From Marinobacter zhanjiangensis (lineage in GTDB: Bacteria; Pseudomonadota; Gammaproteobacteria; Pseudomonadales; Oleiphilaceae): a stretch of 64,000 nt of DNA. The position numbers and the translations under genes are program-made. The stretch lies in NCBI RefSeq assembly GCF_014651935.1, contig NZ_BMXV01000004.1, positions 62,001 through 126,000 of the forward strand. Direction: 5' to 3'. Below the pieces are notes generated by a model, which was not told the DNA's origin, made no database searches, and was given only the letters and a program-made list of their open reading frames with translations. How positions within the stretch are numbered: position 1 is the first letter of the stretch; every line of letters starts with the position of its first letter. Of this stretch, positions 47,179 to 56,286 are shown piece by piece.

Positions 47179-48252
47179 TCAGGCCGGGAAATGATCCCGG
47201 GTCTTGTTGGCAATGCGCACCAGCATCAGCATCACGGGCACTTCCACCAGCACGCCAACCACTGCCGCCAGAGCGGCGCCGGATTGCAGGCCGAAAATGG
47301 CGATGGCCGCCGCAACCGCCAGCTCGAAGAAATTACTGGCACCAATCATCGCGCCGGGGGCGGCGATGCAATGGCGCACCTTCCATAATCTGGCCCATCC
47401 GTAAGCCAGAAAGAACATCAGAAATGTCTGCACGATCAGGGGTATCGCTATCAGGGCAATATGGAGCGGGTTTTCCAGAATGACTTCACCCTGAAAGGCG
47501 AACAGCAGTACGAGGGTGACAATCAGTGCTGCTGGCGGCACCGGGCCCAGGCGTTTCATGAACACGTCATCGAACCACTGCTGGCCGCGGCGGGCGATCA
47601 GGGTGCGGCGGGTCAGGTAGCCTGCGACCAGCGGAATGACGATATACAGCACCACGGACAGGAACACAGTGTTCCAGGGCACCTGAATGTCGGAAATGCC
47701 CAGCAGAAATACCACGATGGGGGCGAAGGCGAACAGCATGATGATGTCGTTCAGGGATACCTGCACCAGGGTGTAGGCTGCATCGCCTTTGGTCAGGTAG
47801 CTCCAGACAAACACCATGGCGGTGCAGGGAGCGGCGCCCAGCAGTATGGCGCCGGCCAGGTATTCGCTGGCCAGCTGCGGTGCAATCAGCGGCTCGAACA
47901 CCACCATCAGGAAGAACCAGGCGATGGCGAACATGGTGAAGGGCTTGATCAGCCAGTTCACGGTGGTGGTGATGGCCAGGCCTTTCGGCTCTTTTCTCAC
48001 GTCCACGATGGCGGTGAAATCAATCTGCGCCATCATCGGGAAGATCATGGCCCAGATCAGAATGGCGATGGGGATCGACACCTGGGCGTATTCGAAACGG
48101 GACAGTGTTTCCGGCACCACGGGCGCCAGCTGTCCCAGGGCAACACCGGCGATGATAGCCAGGGCCACCCAGACCGACAGGTATTTGCCGAAAAGATCCA
48201 TGCCGCCACTGGGTTCTTCGGCTGTCGTGACTTCTGTCTTGCTGCTCATCAC
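47179..48252 (-). CDS. acr3: Arsenite efflux permease Acr3
   Basis: This 357-residue protein is an ACR3-family arsenite/antimonite exporter with ten membrane helices. Family motifs are GGMDLFGKYLSVWVALAI at the N-terminus, IWAMIFPMMAQIDF, the conserved cysteine in LLGAAPCTAMVFVWS, and SNFFELAVAAAIAIFG. It pumps As(OH)3 out of the cytoplasm. The gene follows arsH by 7 bp and precedes aioB by 152 bp, so reduced arsenic that leaves the cell can be oxidised in the periplasm by AioBA. Confidence 0.95.
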   Translation of the reverse strand: MMSSKTEVTTAEEPSGGMDLFGKYLSVWVALAIIAGVALGQLAPVVPETLSRFEYAQVSIPIAILIWAMIFPMMAQIDFTAIVDVRKEPKGLAITTTVNWLIKPFTMFAIAWFFLMVVFEPLIAPQLASEYLAGAILLGAAPCTAMVFVWSYLTKGDAAYTLVQVSLNDIIMLFAFAPIVVFLLGISDIQVPWNTVFLSVVLYIVIPLVAGYLTRRTLIARRGQQWFDDVFMKRLGPVPPAALIVTLVLLFAFQGEVILENPLHIALIAIPLIVQTFLMFFLAYGWARLWKVRHCIAAPGAMIGASNFFELAVAAAIAIFGLQSGAALAAVVGVLVEVPVMLMLVRIANKTRDHFPA

Positions 48253-48259
48253 TTACCTC

Positions 48260-48976
48260 TCACATGGATCGTTGATTGACACGTTTCGAAACTTCCTTCG
48301 CGCTTTCCACCCGCTCGGAATAGCGGTCCGTCAGATAGTCGCTGCGGTCCCGTGTCAGCAGGGTGAACTTCACCAGTTCCTCCATTACGTCCACGATGCG
48401 GTTGTAATAGGGCGACGGCAGCATGCGGTCGTTGTCATCGAATTCCGTAAACGCCTTGGGCACTGACGACTGGTTGGGGATGGTCACCATCCGCATCCAG
48501 CGGCCCAGCACCCGCAGCTGGTTCACCGCGTTGAACGATTGCGAGCCACCACACACCTGCATCACCGCCAGGGTCTTGCCCTGGGTCGGGCGCATACCGC
48601 CGATGGACAGGGGTATCCAGTCGATCTGGGTTTTCATGATGCCGGTCATGGCGCCGTGGCGTTCGGGGGAGCACCACACCATGCCTTCGGACCATTCCGC
48701 GAGTTTCCTCAGTTCCTGAACCCTGGGATGGGAATCCTCCTCGGCATCGGCGAGAGGAAGTCCCTTCGGGTTAAAGATACGCGGCTCGGCGCCCATGCCC
48801 TCAAGCAGGCGGGCGGCTTCCTCCACCACCAGGCGGCTGAAGGATCGCTCCCGCAGGGAGCCATAGAGGAGCAGGATTCTGGGCCGATGAGTGGACGTGT
48901 TGACGGCAAATACGTTATCGGCCGTGGGAGCGTTGAACAGCGCCCGGTCAATATTGGGAAGCTCTGGATCACTCAT
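48260..48976 (-). CDS. arsH: NADPH:FMN-dependent organoarsenical oxidase ArsH
   Basis: This is ArsH, 238 residues from the ATG at 48976, an NADPH-FMN flavoprotein that oxidises trivalent organoarsenicals and relieves oxidative stress. It shows the flavodoxin-like [41 protein letters not shown] (the ArsH signature) and [13 protein letters not shown] frame extends to a TTG at 49027, but the ATG matches the usual N-terminus ([11 protein letters not shown]). It is the first gene of the minus-strand arsenic operon. Confidence 0.94.
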   Translation of the reverse strand: MSDPELPNIDRALFNAPTADNVFAVNTSTHRPRILLLYGSLRERSFSRLVVEEAARLLEGMGAEPRIFNPKGLPLADAEEDSHPRVQELRKLAEWSEGMVWCSPERHGAMTGIMKTQIDWIPLSIGGMRPTQGKTLAVMQVCGGSQSFNAVNQLRVLGRWMRMVTIPNQSSVPKAFTEFDDNDRMLPSPYYNRIVDVMEELVKFTLLTRDRSDYLTDRYSERVESAKEVSKRVNQRSM

Positions 48977-49140
48977 GGCGCGCTTTCTGTCACCTCGTGG
49001 AATGTATGGATCTGGATTGAGTCGCAAAGCATAGCTGCCAGGTAGACGAATAACCTGCCGAAAGGATGCAGCGGATCTGGCTCGGTTGAGAGGATATTTT
49101 TAATCCCCGCAGACTTTACTTCATCATCATACCGATCTAG

Positions 49141-49190
49141 TATCCGGAATTACAGATATCCATAAAATAATATATATGGAGAATCGGATA
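49141..49190. promoter_or_regulatory. Divergent arsenic promoter with nested dyads (candidate ArsR operator)
   Basis: The 213-bp gap between arsH and the divergent arsC-arsR gene has an AT-rich core next to the fusion gene's start. TCCATA (49159-49164) faces TATGGA (49175-49180) with 10 bp between, and TATCCG (49141-49146) faces CGGATA (49185-49190). Dyads of this kind suit a dimeric ArsR/SmtB repressor covering the promoter. The exact operator is not proved. Confidence 0.45.
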
Positions 49191-49954
49191 TGAAGCGTCG
49201 CGTATTGTTTGTCTGCACTGCCAACAGCGCCCGGTCCCTGATGGCGGAGGCTTTGCTGAAAGACATGGCAGGGGACCAGTTTGAAGTGGCCAGTGCCGGT
49301 ACCGAACCGACCGAGCCACACCCCATGGCACTGCAGGTTCTGCAGGAATCAGGCGTTGCTGTCTATGGGTTGCACAGTAAGGAACTGGCAGATCTTCAGG
49401 GCGAAAACTGGGATTACGTCATTACCCTGTGCGAAAAAGCATCCAGAGAGTGCGGCACTGTGTGTGAACCCGCCCAACAGATTGCCTGGGATTTTCCCGA
49501 TCCGGTATCGACCGGACGGCACGCCACTTTCGCGCTGACACTCAAGGAGTTGAAGGACCGTATTAGCCTGTTCACGATGGTCCATCAGAAAGAAACGGGC
49601 ATGAAGGCCATTGGGTACAATCCGGTTACTGTTTTCCGCGCCCTTGGCGATGAGTTGCGGCTGGCCATTCTGCTGTTGGTCCGCGACCAGAGAAAACTCT
49701 GTGTGTATGAACTGACCACCGCGCTAGATTCATCACAGCCCAAAGTCAGCCGGCATCTGGCAAATCTGAAAGAGGCGGGTCTTCTTGAGACGGAACGTCA
49801 GGGGCAGTGGATCTACTATTTTCTCAATCCTCATATGCCGCAATGGCTGACGAAGGTGCTGGATGAGACGTCGGACGGTAACACGTCGCTGGTAGAACGG
49901 GAGATGGAGCGGCTGCACGCCATGACTGACCGACCGGTGCTACGTGCAATCTGA
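49190..49954 (+). CDS. ArsC-ArsR fusion: arsenate reductase joined to arsenic repressor
   Basis: This 254-residue protein fuses two normally separate arsenic proteins. Residues 1-135 are a low-molecular-weight-phosphatase-type arsenate reductase: P-loop C9-x5-R15 (CTANSAR), a DP acid (D103-P104) and redox cysteines C80/C87/C91. Residues 142-235 are an ArsR/SmtB winged helix: FRALGDELRLAILLLV, then LCVYELTTALDSSQPKVSRHL as recognition helix and LETERQGQWIYYFL as wing. C170 next to the helix could bind As(III). It heads the plus-strand operon and probably represses the divergent promoter. Confidence 0.9.
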   Translation: MKRRVLFVCTANSARSLMAEALLKDMAGDQFEVASAGTEPTEPHPMALQVLQESGVAVYGLHSKELADLQGENWDYVITLCEKASRECGTVCEPAQQIAWDFPDPVSTGRHATFALTLKELKDRISLFTMVHQKETGMKAIGYNPVTVFRALGDELRLAILLLVRDQRKLCVYELTTALDSSQPKVSRHLANLKEAGLLETERQGQWIYYFLNPHMPQWLTKVLDETSDGNTSLVEREMERLHAMTDRPVLRAI

Positions 49955-49999
49955 GGGCAGCCTGGCGGGGTAACCAGACAACTCACATGGGAGTCATCG

Positions 50000-51004
50000 A
50001 TGAGCAAGATCAAGGTAGGTATTAACGGATTCGGTCGCATGGGGCGACTGTCGCTGCGCGCGGCCTGGGAATGGCCGGACATGGAATTTGTTGCCATCAA
50101 CGATCCCGGCGGCGACGCTGAAACACTGGCACACCTGCTCAACTTTGACAGCGTGCACGGCACCTGGAGCCACGAGGCCAGGGCCGACGGCAGCGATATG
50201 GTCATCGAAGGCCAGCGCATCGCCGTGACCCGCAACAAGGCCATCGGCGAAACCGACTGGTCGGGCTGCGACCTGGTGATCGAGGCCAGCGGCGTCAACA
50301 AGACCGTGAACGTGCTGCAGGGCTACCTGGACCAGGGTGTGAAGCGGGTGGTGGTCACAGCACCGGTCAAGGAGGCTGGTGCCAAAAACATCGTGCTGGG
50401 TGTCAATGACGACATTTTTGATCCTGCCACCGACCGTATCGTGACGGCCGCCTCCTGCACCACCAACTGCCTGGCGCCGGTGGTGAAGGTGATTCACGAA
50501 AAGCTGGGTATCAGGCACGGCTCCATCACCACCATCCACAGCCTGACCAACACCCAGACCATCCTCGATGCGCCCCACAAGGACCTGCGCCGGGCCCGGG
50601 CCTGTGGCAGTTCGCTGATTCCCACCAGCACCGGGTCGGCCACCGCCATTATCGAGATCTTCCCGGAACTGAAGGGCCGCCTGGATGGCCATGCGGTGCG
50701 GGTGCCGCTGACCAATGCCTCCCTGACTGACTGCGTGTTCGAGGTGGAGCAGGCTACCGATCGTGAGGCGGTGAACCAGATGCTGAAGGAAGCGGCGGAA
50801 GGTGAACTGAAAGACATCATGGGCTATGAAGAGCGCCCGCTGGTGTCCATCGACTACAAGACGGACCCGCGCTCGTCGATCGTTGATGCCCTGTCCACCA
50901 TCGTGGTCAATGGCACCCAGGTGAAAATCTACGCCTGGTACGACAACGAGTGGGGTTACGCCAACCGCACCGTGGAACTGGCCCGCAAGGTGGGTGCGGC
51001 CTGA
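50000..51004 (+). CDS. Arsenate-linked glyceraldehyde-3-phosphate dehydrogenase
   Basis: This is a 334-residue GAPDH of the type found beside arsJ. Using arsenate in place of phosphate it makes 1-arseno-3-phosphoglycerate, which ArsJ exports. NAD-binding [10 protein letters not shown] at the N-terminus, catalytic C153 in [12 protein letters not shown] and base H180 in TTIHSLTN are intact, with STGSATAI further on. A glycolytic GAPDH is expected elsewhere; the position directly before arsJ, overlapping none but 1 bp apart from its ATG, decides the arsenic role. Confidence 0.93.
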   Translation: MSKIKVGINGFGRMGRLSLRAAWEWPDMEFVAINDPGGDAETLAHLLNFDSVHGTWSHEARADGSDMVIEGQRIAVTRNKAIGETDWSGCDLVIEASGVNKTVNVLQGYLDQGVKRVVVTAPVKEAGAKNIVLGVNDDIFDPATDRIVTAASCTTNCLAPVVKVIHEKLGIRHGSITTIHSLTNTQTILDAPHKDLRRARACGSSLIPTSTGSATAIIEIFPELKGRLDGHAVRVPLTNASLTDCVFEVEQATDREAVNQMLKEAAEGELKDIMGYEERPLVSIDYKTDPRSSIVDALSTIVVNGTQVKIYAWYDNEWGYANRTVELARKVGAA

Positions 51005-51005
51005 T

Positions 51006-52211
51006 ATGACGCCCTCCATCCGACAGTACCTGGTCATTACCGGCAACTACTGGGCATTTACCCTGACGGATGGGGCCCTGCGGATGCTGGTGGTGCTCCA
51101 CTTCCACCAGCTTGGCTATTCGCCGCTGGAAATCGCCCTGTTGTTCATCTTCTACGAGTTCTTCGGAGTGGTGACCAACCTTGTGGGCGGCTACCTGGGT
51201 GCCCGAATGGGCCTCAACCGCACCATGAATATCGGGTTGTTCCTGCAGATAGTGGCCCTGGGTATGCTGACCGTGCCCGCCTCCATGCTGATCGTGCCCT
51301 GGGTAATGGCAGCGCAGGCGCTGTCCGGTATTGCCAAGGATCTCAACAAGATGTCCGCCAAGAGCGGCATCAAGCTGCTGGTGCCGGATGCCGAACAGGG
51401 CAAGCTCTACAAGTGGGTGGCTATTCTTACCGGCTCCAAGAACACCCTCAAGGGCGTCGGTTTCTTCCTGGGTGGCGTATTGCTGATGGCAGCCGGCTTC
51501 ACGGGTGCCGTGATCATCATGGCCGTGGCCCTGGGATTGGTCTGGCTGCTCAGTCTGTTCCTGCTCAAAGAGGAACTGGGCAAGAGCAAGGCCAAGCCGA
51601 AGTTCAGTGAAATCCTGTCGAAGAGCCGTGCCATCAACGTGCTGTCGGCCGCCAGAATGTTCCTGTTTGGTGCCCGCGACGTGTGGTTTGTGGTGGCCCT
51701 GCCGGTCTATCTGCACACGGTGTTCGGCTGGGACTTCTGGAAAGTGGGTGGTTTCATGGCCACCTGGATCATTGGCTACGGCTTCATCCAGACCATCGCA
51801 CCCCGCATCACCGGCAACATGGAAGGCAAACAGCCCGCCGTGCTCTGGGCCGCCGCCCTGGCACTGATGCCGGCGGCGATTGCGGTTGGCCTGATGGCAG
51901 GCTGGCCCTCGCAGGTGGTGGTGATCGGCGGCCTGCTGCTGTTCGGTGTGCTGTTCGCCATCAACTCCTCCCTGCACAGCTACCTTATCGTCAGCTATGC
52001 CCGGGGGGATGGCGTGTCGCTGGATGTGGGCTTCTACTACATGTCCAACGCCGCCGGCCGGCTGCTGGGGACCATTCTGTCCGGCTGGATATATCAGGCG
52101 TATGGGCTGGAGGCCTGTCTGTGGATTTCGTCCGGGCTGGTGGCCATGGCAGCGTTGCTTTCGATGATGCTGCCGGTAAGAACCGTGCCGGCCACTGGGA
52201 TGAGCGGCTGA
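51006..52211 (+). CDS. arsJ: Organoarsenical efflux permease ArsJ
   Basis: This 401-residue MFS permease is ArsJ, which exports 1-arseno-3-phosphoglycerate; outside it breaks down to arsenate, giving As(V) resistance. Family features are YLVITGNYWAFTLTDGALRM, FEFFGVVTNLVGGYLGAR-like sequence (YEFFGVVTNLVGGYLGARMG), and AKDLNKMSAKSGIKLLVP. About 11-12 membrane helices are visible. A GTG at 50994 inside gapdh is also in frame, but the ATG at 51006 right after the gapdh stop is the natural coupled start. Confidence 0.94.
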   Translation: MTPSIRQYLVITGNYWAFTLTDGALRMLVVLHFHQLGYSPLEIALLFIFYEFFGVVTNLVGGYLGARMGLNRTMNIGLFLQIVALGMLTVPASMLIVPWVMAAQALSGIAKDLNKMSAKSGIKLLVPDAEQGKLYKWVAILTGSKNTLKGVGFFLGGVLLMAAGFTGAVIIMAVALGLVWLLSLFLLKEELGKSKAKPKFSEILSKSRAINVLSAARMFLFGARDVWFVVALPVYLHTVFGWDFWKVGGFMATWIIGYGFIQTIAPRITGNMEGKQPAVLWAAALALMPAAIAVGLMAGWPSQVVVIGGLLLFGVLFAINSSLHSYLIVSYARGDGVSLDVGFYYMSNAAGRLLGTILSGWIYQAYGLEACLWISSGLVAMAALLSMMLPVRTVPATGMSG

Positions 52212-52221
52212 TCAGGAATTG

Positions 52222-52965
52222 TCATTGAATAGAAACCTGAAAAACCATCATGCCCAGAAAGGCAAGAACCACAATGGCGCCGACGGTCGCGGGCTGTAGC
52301 TTTTTGTTAGCATCGGGCAAAAGTTCCGCAAATACCATCCAGATCATCGCGCCCGCAGCCAGGCCGAGTCCAAAGGGCAGAACCGGTTTAAACGTATTCA
52401 CAAACATATACGCAGGTACGGCCACGAGTGGCTGGGGCAGGCTGCTGAAAATGCTCCAGCCCGCGGCCTTCGTGACCGACATTCCGCGTGGCACAAGAAT
52501 CAATGCAATGGCCAGACCCTCCGGAATATTATGAACCGCTATTGCAGCGGTGATAAATACGCCAAGCTGCTGACTGCCGCCATAAGACACACCAACACCG
52601 ATCCCTTCTGCAAAAGAATGGGCTGTCATGACTCCGACGATCATGAGTGCTTTTTTGGCGTCGGCATTATTCAGTTCACTGACATCTGGCGCTCCCTGCT
52701 TTTCAATCCATTGGTAAGCGAGGTAAACCAGAATCAGTCCGGTCACCATGCCGGCAAGAGCGAGCCACTCCTGTTTTGCTATTCCTTCCTTGGTAAGGCT
52801 ATGACTGGCAGCCAGCATCAGGCCAGCGGCCATGGCAGCGCCGACGCTGAGCCATTTCTTACCGACTTTGTTGCTGAAAACCAGAGGCAAGGCACCGAGG
52901 CCTGTGGTCAGGGCGGTAATCAGCGCAGCGATAAATACAGTAAAAAGCGTTACTTCCAGTGCCAC
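52222..52965 (-). CDS. ZIP-family divalent metal transporter
   Basis: This is a ZIP metal permease (ZupT/GufA-like) of about 247 residues and eight membrane helices. The metal-site helices are clear: TAHSFAEGIGVGVSYG (helix 4) and AVHNIPEGLAIALILV (helix 5). An open frame reaches 53061, but the region before GTG 52965 is polar and unlike the family. AGGAGA lies 5 bp upstream of this GTG (GTG 52968 is the neighbour alternative). It ends 10 bp from arsJ on the opposite strand. Zinc or iron import is likely; a link to arsenic is not evident. Confidence 0.9.
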   Translation of the reverse strand: MALEVTLFTVFIAALITALTTGLGALPLVFSNKVGKKWLSVGAAMAAGLMLAASHSLTKEGIAKQEWLALAGMVTGLILVYLAYQWIEKQGAPDVSELNNADAKKALMIVGVMTAHSFAEGIGVGVSYGGSQQLGVFITAAIAVHNIPEGLAIALILVPRGMSVTKAAGWSIFSSLPQPLVAVPAYMFVNTFKPVLPFGLGLAAGAMIWMVFAELLPDANKKLQPATVGAIVVLAFLGMMVFQVSIQ

Positions 52966-53247
52966 CACAGTCTCCTGTTTTGATGGTCGTCGTTCTTTAC
53001 GGGACATTTTCCGTTCAAGCCGGGTCCCGGCGCCGAGCTGCAACCCGTCACCGCAGCGCATAATTGATGTCGGAACTTCGTTGAATATCGAAAAGCCCTA
53101 TAGCGAAGCGGTGGGAGACCAGAGAACAATTCCATTCAGCAAATAAAGGTTGGCATTAATGGACTTCAACACGGTTTAAATGTCAAAAAAAGCGAATCCC
53201 GCGACGATCAGGCCCGCCCCTGCAGCACTATCGGTCATTCGCCAGGC

Positions 53248-53484
53248 TCAGGCTTCTAGCCAGCTGACAATCTTGTCGTGCTCGGGTATGGAGCCGCTGT
53301 GGACGACCTTGCCGTCCACGGCCACAGCCGGGGTGGACATCACCTGATATTCCATGATTTTCGCCGGTTCGGTCACCTTGACTACCTCGACGGACTGACC
53401 CAACTCCCGGGCGACACGCTCGATACTCTCGGCGGTGTTGACGCATTTCTTGCAGCCGGTGCCAAGTACTTCGAAATGTTTCAT
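53248..53484 (-). CDS. Small thioredoxin-fold redox protein
   Basis: This 78-residue protein is a small thioredoxin-fold protein of the archaeal MTH895/TM0996-like type, with the redox motif C11-KK-C14 in VLGTGCKKCVNTAES and the cis-Pro site MSTPAVAVDGKVVHSG. AGGAGA precedes its ATG. The gene lies 32 bp after the permease gene in the same direction; this pair recurs in arsenic gene clusters. It may deliver or reduce thiol-bound metalloid for the permease; this is inference. The longer frame reaching 53889 covers the permease gene and is not real. Confidence 0.88.
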   Translation of the reverse strand: MKHFEVLGTGCKKCVNTAESIERVARELGQSVEVVKVTEPAKIMEYQVMSTPAVAVDGKVVHSGSIPEHDKIVSWLEA

Positions 53485-53516
53485 AGCATTCTCCTGTCGG
53501 ATTGTTTCAGTTTTGA

Positions 53517-54533
53517 TCAGAACCCGGCAAACAGCCAGGGACCGATGGCGTTGATCACCCAGCCGACCACCATGAAGTTGGCCAGCAGGATGACGAAGAT
53601 TATGGCCAGCAGGCGGAATGTCATAACCTGCTTGAGCATGATGAATTCCGGAAAACTCGCAGCCACAGTGCTCATGCAGAAGGCCAGGGTGGTGCCCACC
53701 GGCAGGCCTTTCATGATCAGGCTTTCCATCACCGGTATCACGCCGGTGGCGTTGGAGTAGAGGGGCAGGCCGGCAAACACGGCGGCCGGTACACTCCACC
53801 ACTGGCCGGAGCCCAGATTCTCGGCAAACCAGCCGTCGGGTACAAAGCCGTGCAGGGCCGCGCCCAGGCCAACACCAATCAACACCCACTTCCAGATGCG
53901 GCCGACGATCTCTTTAAGCTCGTCCTTGGCGAACTGGTGTCTTTCCGCCATGGTCAGCTTCGGCGCCTCCGGTACTTCGATGTCGTTCTCGTGATTGTCA
54001 GCCTCCACGGCGGCCTTCTGGTAGGCCTTGGCGGCAAAGTCCTTCAGCCAGCGCTCACCCTTGACCAGATCCAGAATCATGCCGCCAATAATGCCCACGG
54101 CCATGCCAATCACGATGTAGGCCACGGTGAACTTCCAGCCCAGCAGGCTCCACAGCATAATCACCGCTACCTCGTTGATGATTGGTGAAGTGAACAGGAA
54201 GGCCATGGTGATACCCAGCGGGATGCCGGCGCTGGTAAAGCCCAGAAACAGCGGAATGCTGGAACAGGAGCAGAATGGAGTAATGGCGCCAAAACCGGAG
54301 CCGAAGAAATAGCCTTTCAGGCGATGCTTCTGCTGGATATAGGCTCGCACTCGCTCCAGGTTCAGCGATGCGCGGGCCAGGGCGATCACGTAGATCATCA
54401 CCACCAGCAGAAACAGGATTTTGGTGGTGTCCTCGATGAAAAAATGGATCGCAGTGCCCAGTCGGGTATCCGGGCTGAGCCCAATCAGGTTATAGGCAAG
54501 CCAGTCGGCCAGTTGCGTAAAAAGATCCAGCAT
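53517..54533 (-). CDS. DUF318-family permease (ArsP-like)
   Basis: This 338-residue permease belongs to the DUF318/UPF0718 family, which includes ArsP, an exporter of trivalent organoarsenicals. Eight or more membrane helices are visible, with the cysteine motif FGAITPFCSCSSIPLFLGF and the second half ALHGFVPDGWFAENLG, PLYSNATGVIPVMESL. The ATG at 54533 fits the family start (MLDLFTQLADWLAYN); the frame runs on to 54638 but overlaps the divergent sigma-factor promoter. With the small thioredoxin-fold gene behind it, a metalloid-export role is likely but unproved. Confidence 0.88.
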   Translation of the reverse strand: MLDLFTQLADWLAYNLIGLSPDTRLGTAIHFFIEDTTKILFLLVVMIYVIALARASLNLERVRAYIQQKHRLKGYFFGSGFGAITPFCSCSSIPLFLGFTSAGIPLGITMAFLFTSPIINEVAVIMLWSLLGWKFTVAYIVIGMAVGIIGGMILDLVKGERWLKDFAAKAYQKAAVEADNHENDIEVPEAPKLTMAERHQFAKDELKEIVGRIWKWVLIGVGLGAALHGFVPDGWFAENLGSGQWWSVPAAVFAGLPLYSNATGVIPVMESLIMKGLPVGTTLAFCMSTVAASFPEFIMLKQVMTFRLLAIIFVILLANFMVVGWVINAIGPWLFAGF

Positions 54534-54700
54534 GGCGGTTGTTAGTCCAGGCAAATAAATAAAGGAAGTTGGAATAAAAGATCCGTCTGCTGAGGTAGAC
54601 GAGCCGGCCGGCAAAAGGATACTTCCGGTCGATGGCACAGGTCCGCTGCCTTCGGTTATCCTTTGAACCTGTTGCTATTGAGTCAGGAGTAAGACATCAC

Positions 54701-55246
54701 ATGGCTTTTGATTGCGTCCTTGGAGCCTGGCACGACCACCAGGGTGAACTGCGGAACTTCCTGCTGTCTCAGGTGAAAGAGCCGGCGCAGGCGGATGATT
54801 TGTTGCAGGACGTGTTCTTCAAAGCCATGCGCGAGGGGCAGGGTTTCTGTGACCTGCAGAATCCCCGGGCCTGGCTGTTCCGGGTCTCCCGTAACGCTCT
54901 GACCGACAGCCATCGCCTTCGCAAGCACTGGGTGCCGGTGACGGATCATCTGCCTGATGATCGTGCGCTGGAGCGGGCACCGGTGGATGAACTGGATGCC
55001 TGCATCAATGCCACCTTGCCGGAGTTGGCCGAAAGCGACCGCGACATACTCCGGGCCTGCGACCTGGGGCCCATGTCGCAGGAAGCCTACGCGCAATCCC
55101 GGGATCTCTCGCTGCCCGCCACCAAGGCCAGGATCCGGCGCGCAAGAGAGCGCCTGCGGGAGGCCTTGGCCCAACGTTGCGAAGTGGTGCTGGATGACTC
55201 CGGCAGCGTCTGCTGTCATGCCGGGTCGGGTGGTCGCGGATGCTGA
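54701..55246 (+). CDS. ECF sigma factor with cysteine-rich C-terminus (SigZ-like)
   Basis: This 181-residue protein is an ECF-type RNA polymerase sigma factor. Region 2 is LRNFLLSQVKEPAQADDLLQ to NPRAWLFRVSRNALTDSHR; region 4 is MSQEAYAQSRDLSLPATKAR plus IRRARERLREAL. After region 4 a short tail carries four cysteines in the last 24 residues (RCEVVLDDSG, then CC, then a final C), resembling SigZ-type sigma factors and suggesting thiol or metal sensing. No anti-sigma gene is adjacent. It is divergent from the DUF318 permease. ATG 54701 follows AGGAGT at 12 bp; 54632 is an in-frame alternative. Confidence 0.87.
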   Translation: MAFDCVLGAWHDHQGELRNFLLSQVKEPAQADDLLQDVFFKAMREGQGFCDLQNPRAWLFRVSRNALTDSHRLRKHWVPVTDHLPDDRALERAPVDELDACINATLPELAESDRDILRACDLGPMSQEAYAQSRDLSLPATKARIRRARERLREALAQRCEVVLDDSGSVCCHAGSGGRGC

Positions 55247-55302
55247 GTGCCACGGGCATGATCACGCATCCCCGGGGCTGTCCACGATCTCCCTGTCCGG
55301 AT

Positions 55303-56268
55303 TCAGGAAGAGCTTTCCTTTGTGCCGAACAGCGCTGGCAGCCATTTCAGATAGGCCGTCATGCCGAACAGCTCCACCAGCGACTGGAACACGATCACCA
55401 CGACAGCCGTCGCCCACAGGTCGGGCAGGGCGATGGCAAAGGGCAGAACCACGAAGGAGTTGCGGGTGCCAAAACTGAACGCCAGGGTGCGCCCCCGTGC
55501 GCCGGGCAAGTGGAAGGCCATGCTCAGCAGCCTCCCCACCAGCGCGGCAGCCACCAGGTAGGCTGAAAAAATCAGCAGTAGCAGAGGCAGCATGCGCCCG
55601 GTTTCCAGCACCAGGCTGATCTGTGAGGCCGCAATCAGGAACACCACCAGTGTCAGCACGGGCACCGGTAGCCAGCCCAGAGCCTGGACAAACCCCGTAA
55701 ACGCCGGCTTTTTATCCACGGCCTTCTCCGTCAGCCAGGCCAACAACAATGGCGTCAGAATCAGCCCGAAAAACACCGGCAGCAGATGCCCGGTCAGGTT
55801 GGCACTGACCATGTCCTCCCCGAGAAACAGCCAGAGATACAGCGGCAGCATCACAATCTGAAGCATCAGCAGGATCGGGCTGGCGGCAATGGCCCGGGCG
55901 CTGTCACCGCCGCCGAGATGGGTAAAGCTGATAAACCAGTCGGTGCAGGGCACCAGCAACACCAGCAGAATGCCCAGACGTATGGCCGGGTCCGGCGGTG
56001 CCATTAACAGCAGCAGCCAGACGATGCCGGGCATGATGATGAAGTTGCCCAGTACCAGGGCCAGGTTGAACCGCCCGTCCCGGAAGGCGGTGCCCAGGTG
56101 GGTGAGCGGCACCTGCGTGAAGGTGGCGTAGAGCAGCACCCCCAGCACCGGCCAGAGCAGGGTCTCGAAAGAGGTTGTCACGACGGGCCAGGCCCAACCG
56201 ACGGCCATGCCGGCCAGGATGGCCGTCAGATACAGCCAGACCTGATACTTTTCCAGGGCGTCTCGCAT
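55303..56268 (-). CDS. BASS-family permease of the arsenic-resistance type
   Basis: This 321-residue protein has ten membrane helices and belongs to the bile acid:sodium symporter/ACR3 superfamily, in the branch usually annotated as arsenic resistance protein. The cysteine in LLVLLVPCTDWFISFTHLGG lies where Acr3 has APCTAMVFVW, and RTLAFSFGTRNSFVVLPFAI matches the second discontinuous helix. It is much diverged from the Acr3 in this window. It starts 18 bp behind the HAD gene of the phn operon, so it is probably expressed with phosphorus-scavenging genes. Substrate: arsenite or an organic anion; not certain. Confidence 0.85.
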   Translation of the reverse strand: MRDALEKYQVWLYLTAILAGMAVGWAWPVVTTSFETLLWPVLGVLLYATFTQVPLTHLGTAFRDGRFNLALVLGNFIIMPGIVWLLLLMAPPDPAIRLGILLVLLVPCTDWFISFTHLGGGDSARAIAASPILLMLQIVMLPLYLWLFLGEDMVSANLTGHLLPVFFGLILTPLLLAWLTEKAVDKKPAFTGFVQALGWLPVPVLTLVVFLIAASQISLVLETGRMLPLLLLIFSAYLVAAALVGRLLSMAFHLPGARGRTLAFSFGTRNSFVVLPFAIALPDLWATAVVVIVFQSLVELFGMTAYLKWLPALFGTKESSS

Positions 56269-56286
56269 GAGGGTGCCGCAATCGGT

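Noticed and set aside
53248..53889. 213-residue minus-strand protein ending in the thioredoxin-like sequence
   Set aside because: Its first part lies inside the DUF318 permease gene in another frame; the ribosome site and family start support the 78-residue form.
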